NCBI GenBank assembly: GCA_051453625.1
Contig: JBOZIK010000001.1
Span: 127,660,756 to 127,724,574 of the forward strand
Origin: Welwitschia mirabilis
Lineage: Eukaryota > Gnetophyta > Gnetopsida > Welwitschiales
Length of the DNA stretch: 63,819 bases
Direction: 5' to 3'
In this document: one piece after another, positions 61,060-63,819 of the stretch
Position numbering within the stretch: position 1 is the stretch's first letter
How the letters are laid out: each line of letters opens with the position of its first letter
Notes under the pieces: model-generated
Seen by the model: only the letters and a program-made list of their open reading frames with translations
Databases searched by the model: none
Told to the model about the DNA's origin: nothing
Program-made: the position numbers and the translations under genes

Positions 61060-61466
61060 AAATAGCAACCTCAAATGATAAATCATCTAAGAAACCTGAT
61101 CTTCATTATGTACCTATGTTCCTTACCATTTTGAATTTAAACTCTTTTATTTTATTCTTCTTACTTGTTTCAATGAATTATAATAGAAAAACCATTATAG
61201 GACTTCTTTCTAAAAGGAGAAGAAACTTGCAAAATGATGAGGACATTAGTAAGAAAAAACTTCAAAAAATATCTACTGAGAGAGGGAGACCATCACAAAA
61301 TCATGTTGAAAATAAAGATTGGGCCCATTATTCTTTTCAACCTAATTCTTATTTCCCCTTTTATTTTCAAACCTCATATTAATATAATGATGAAGATTTA
61401 CCATGTTTTAGGGATTCCACCTCATTTAGACAAACCTTTTGCAATCATCTTTTTTAATTCCAATCA
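61060..61466 (+). pseudogene. Unrecognised ORF at the gag position of element F
   Basis: An open stretch at about 61070-61382 includes SNDKSSKKPDLHYVP, a hydrophobic segment FILFFLLV, a basic run LSKRRRNLQNDEDISKKKL and TERGRPSQNHVENKDW, ending in an aromatic/proline part YSFQPNSYFPFYFQ. The annotated Met would be at 61116, but the frame extends upstream. It is not similar to the gag of element A as far as I can see. The basic run could bind nucleic acid or be a nuclear signal. The frame runs towards a 528-N gap (61467-61994), so its end is unknown. Confidence 0.35.
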
Positions 61467-61994
61467 NNNNNNNNNNNNNNNNNNNNNNNNNNNNNNNNNN
61501 NNNNNNNNNNNNNNNNNNNNNNNNNNNNNNNNNNNNNNNNNNNNNNNNNNNNNNNNNNNNNNNNNNNNNNNNNNNNNNNNNNNNNNNNNNNNNNNNNNNN
61601 NNNNNNNNNNNNNNNNNNNNNNNNNNNNNNNNNNNNNNNNNNNNNNNNNNNNNNNNNNNNNNNNNNNNNNNNNNNNNNNNNNNNNNNNNNNNNNNNNNNN
61701 NNNNNNNNNNNNNNNNNNNNNNNNNNNNNNNNNNNNNNNNNNNNNNNNNNNNNNNNNNNNNNNNNNNNNNNNNNNNNNNNNNNNNNNNNNNNNNNNNNNN
61801 NNNNNNNNNNNNNNNNNNNNNNNNNNNNNNNNNNNNNNNNNNNNNNNNNNNNNNNNNNNNNNNNNNNNNNNNNNNNNNNNNNNNNNNNNNNNNNNNNNNN
61901 NNNNNNNNNNNNNNNNNNNNNNNNNNNNNNNNNNNNNNNNNNNNNNNNNNNNNNNNNNNNNNNNNNNNNNNNNNNNNNNNNNNNNNNNNNNNNN

Positions 61995-62282
61995 ATATTT
62001 TTGATAAATCCAATTATTTAGAGAGTGAAAGTAATCTTCAACAAGAGAAGGAAAATATAGTTACCATCAATGAAGATGAAAGTACAATTAAACCACATAA
62101 TGACATGGATACTAGTGAAGAAGTTTTAAGAGCATCTTGAAATTTAAGAGATTGCGGATGATATTACTAGTAAGTATGTTCCTCCCCACATCAATATATT
62201 TTATTGCCTTGCAATGAAGGACCCTTAGAGATTCATTCTAACTTCATAGAGAATAGACTTGTTCATTCCACTTATACTTCTA
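61995..62282 (+). pseudogene. Acidic ORF fragment between two gaps in element F
   Basis: After the gap the plus strand reads FDKSNYLESESNLQQEKENI, then TINEDESTIKPHNDMDTSEE until a stop at 62140. Another frame at 62204 reads PCNEGPLEIHSNFIENRL up to the 100-N gap 62283-62382. It is Glu/Asp/Ser-rich with no family I recognise. It could be the C-terminal part of the ORF before the gap. Confidence 0.35.
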
Positions 62283-62382
62283 NNNNNNNNNNNNNNNNNN
62301 NNNNNNNNNNNNNNNNNNNNNNNNNNNNNNNNNNNNNNNNNNNNNNNNNNNNNNNNNNNNNNNNNNNNNNNNNNNNNNNNNN

Positions 62383-63038
62383 TGTATTTTGCATCTTATT
62401 ATAATTAACAGGATTGGAATCGAAACGTGAACTATTGCATAAATACACACCGCAATAGGGGGTACAGGATAGCTCTTCGATCTTTCTTTTAAAATATTAC
62501 AGTAAAAATCTATCATTTCTTAAGGATTATTTTGATCTTGGATGATACATACTTATAATGCATTATTTGGACATGATTGCATGTTAATTAAATATATTTT
62601 ATGGAATTTATTTAGCAGGAGTAGGTAGCACACTCACTAATTTTTCAAAGCTATGTTTTTGATCATTTAAGGAAAAAAAGAATGCCATGATTACTCTTGT
62701 ACTTTGCCCTTATAGAAAACATTAATGAGCTTTTCATGCATTATTCTTTGAGATTATGACTACTTAAGCTTATATATTAATTTCAACATTATGTCTCAAC
62801 AATATCATTTTTTGGAACTATCACTCTAACTTGTTAGGTGTGTGATATTTATTTAGACTATTGTGATGGTTTAAGTAGAAGGCTTATAAAATATAGTAGT
62901 AATTGTATTAAGGACTTATTGTCATCTATTCCTACATAATAAATAGAACTCAAATTTCATTTTCTTAGTTGATGATTATTTTATTCAAATTGGCTTACAA
63001 TCTAGTTGATCACCTACTTTATTAGGGACTGACAAGGC
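62383..63038 (+). other. Element F 3' internal region
   Basis: Aligns with element A 41065-41610 and, in reverse, with copies D and H. No coding sequence. Confidence 0.75.
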
Positions 63039-63052
63039 TAAGTAGAAGGCTA
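63039..63052 (+). other. Element F polypurine tract
   Basis: AAGTAGAAGGCTA directly before TGTTGTGATTCC. Purine-rich apart from the family CTA. Confidence 0.7.
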
Positions 63053-63819
63053 TGTTGTGATTCCAATTTGTAGGAATTTGATGGTGTATTTGGAGTACTT
63101 TTACAAGACATTTATACAAGTTTAGATGCAATTCTACTAATTATAGAGAGATGGTAAGATAATTATGAAAACATGTAATTCTTGACATAATTAAAGGTAT
63201 TTCAGGCATGTTCTGATACTTAGCATATTGAAAGAGTACTAAAAGTAAAGAAGACCAATTTACACTACTTATGGAGTTTGGAAAGATTATCGTCCACCCT
63301 GTCATCCCCACAATAGATGGGATGACAATGCATAAAGACAACTACATATGAACAGCTTATGCACAACACTTAGACAATAACACATGATAATAAGGCATTG
63401 TCCCTTGGGTCGTCTAGACAATAAGTAGGATGACGAATGCGAAGATAACCCATGGGGATGATGATACCACATGAGCACATAGTCCAAGGTGTCATCCCCT
63501 TTATCGTGTAGATGACATATAGGATGATAGCCTTAATAACCTATGTAAAAAATCCACAAAGCTAATGGTATCACATGGGCACATAACCCAAGGCAAGAAG
63601 GTAGTGTTGTCCCCACTGTCATGTGGACGATAGACAAAATGACACCTATTTTTACATATCTGAAATAAATACTATTGTAAATGGGGTCAAGTAAGGCTAT
63701 TAGGATTTTATTCACTAAAGACTAGGGTTATAGTTCATTGTAAAACTATAAATACCCCTTTCCTTCTTTAATTCCAATCATCTTTTGAACTTAATATGCT
63801 TATGACAGAAGCTTGAAGG
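63053..63819 (+). repeat. LTR G: element F 3' LTR, truncated by window end
   Basis: Intact start TGTTGTGATTCC. It contains palindromic modules at 63286-63329, 63397-63437, 63490-63530 and 63604-63645, in the same four U3 positions as LTR F, and a TATA box at 63747-63754. Short minus-strand ORFs here (63141-63715) are shadows of the LTR. Confidence 0.88.

Larger units (their letters stand above)
58858..63819 (+). mobile_element. Element F: non-autonomous Athila-family retrotransposon, cut by window end
   Basis: 5' LTR (58858-60357), tRNA-Asp-type PBS, a leader with three palindromic modules, about 2.7 kb of internal DNA, a polypurine tract and the start of the 3' LTR at 63053. Integrase, RT and the gag text of element A are not seen in the readable internal part. 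What is shared with A is the LTR, PBS, leader and 3' region. It is inserted in the H copy. 628 N in the interior limit the claim of non-autonomy, but a complete gag-pol could not fit. Confidence 0.8.

Noticed and set aside
61234-62140. Long ORFs of 195-256 residues across 61467-61994
   Set aside because: The frame cannot be followed through 528 N; only the flanking pieces are described.
59091-63645. CRISPR-like array: palindromic repeats spaced about 100-115 bp
   Set aside because: The spacers are not unique foreign-like segments, the same spacers recur in each LTR copy, units are diverged, and the context is plant retrotransposons without any cas gene.

Overview
The window looks like plant nuclear heterochromatin. 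It is strongly AT-rich and CpG-poor, I see no intact host gene, and almost everything I recognise is a decayed LTR retrotransposon of plant-specific type (Ty3/gypsy Athila-like and Tekay/Del-like; Ty1/copia SIRE/Maximus-like). Open frames are short, and the element reading frames are full of stops. Many of these fit C-to-T or G-to-A decay, as expected from long-term cytosine methylation. The species cannot be named from this. Ten runs of N (10, 100 or 510-548 bases) mark a draft scaffold.

Layout. 1-1534: three ~63-bp tandem repeats upstream of a TATA box, then a decayed unrecognised leader/ORF region. 1540-9488: a complete Tekay/Del-like chromovirus derivative with ~3.6-3.8 kb LTRs, only ~524 bp of internal DNA and perfect CTCTT target duplications. 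10079-13862: an unrecognised broken ORF and a gypsy gag remnant. 13963-20600: mostly featureless, with one LTR-like promoter region. 20600-32401: Ty1/copia sequence, with one plus-strand LTR end and then two minus-strand copia bodies that share one LTR (24955-26559). 32402-42870: a near-complete Athila-like element (LTR, tRNA-Asp-type PBS, gag, PR, RT, RNase H, IN, long 3' region, PPT, LTR). 42871-47135: mosaic of an Athila pol scrap, copia LTRs, a copia gag and an Athila LTR end. 47160-48310: a degenerate ~70-bp tandem array. 48310-52311: nothing recognised beyond a possible gag scrap. 52312-63819: nested Athila-family units, with minus-strand LTRs and 3' regions (E, D, H) followed by a plus-strand non-autonomous element (F) whose 3' LTR runs off the window.

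The most interesting signal is a ~44-bp, originally CpG-rich, nearly perfect palindromic module built from GTCGTCC / GGACGAC words. It occurs about 28 times, and only in the Athila-family units. It lies in the U3 part of the LTRs, as a trio at conserved distances after the primer-binding site, once between protease and RT, and once in the 3' region. The autonomous-type element (A) and the apparently non-autonomous element (F) share the trio at nearly identical positions, which suggests a cis-acting function such as packaging, dimerisation, transcription or small-RNA production. Also notable are an apparently false assembly gap at 52417-52964, tRNA-like segments carried inside the giant LTRs, and a plant-transposon-protein-like ORF in the env position of a copia element.
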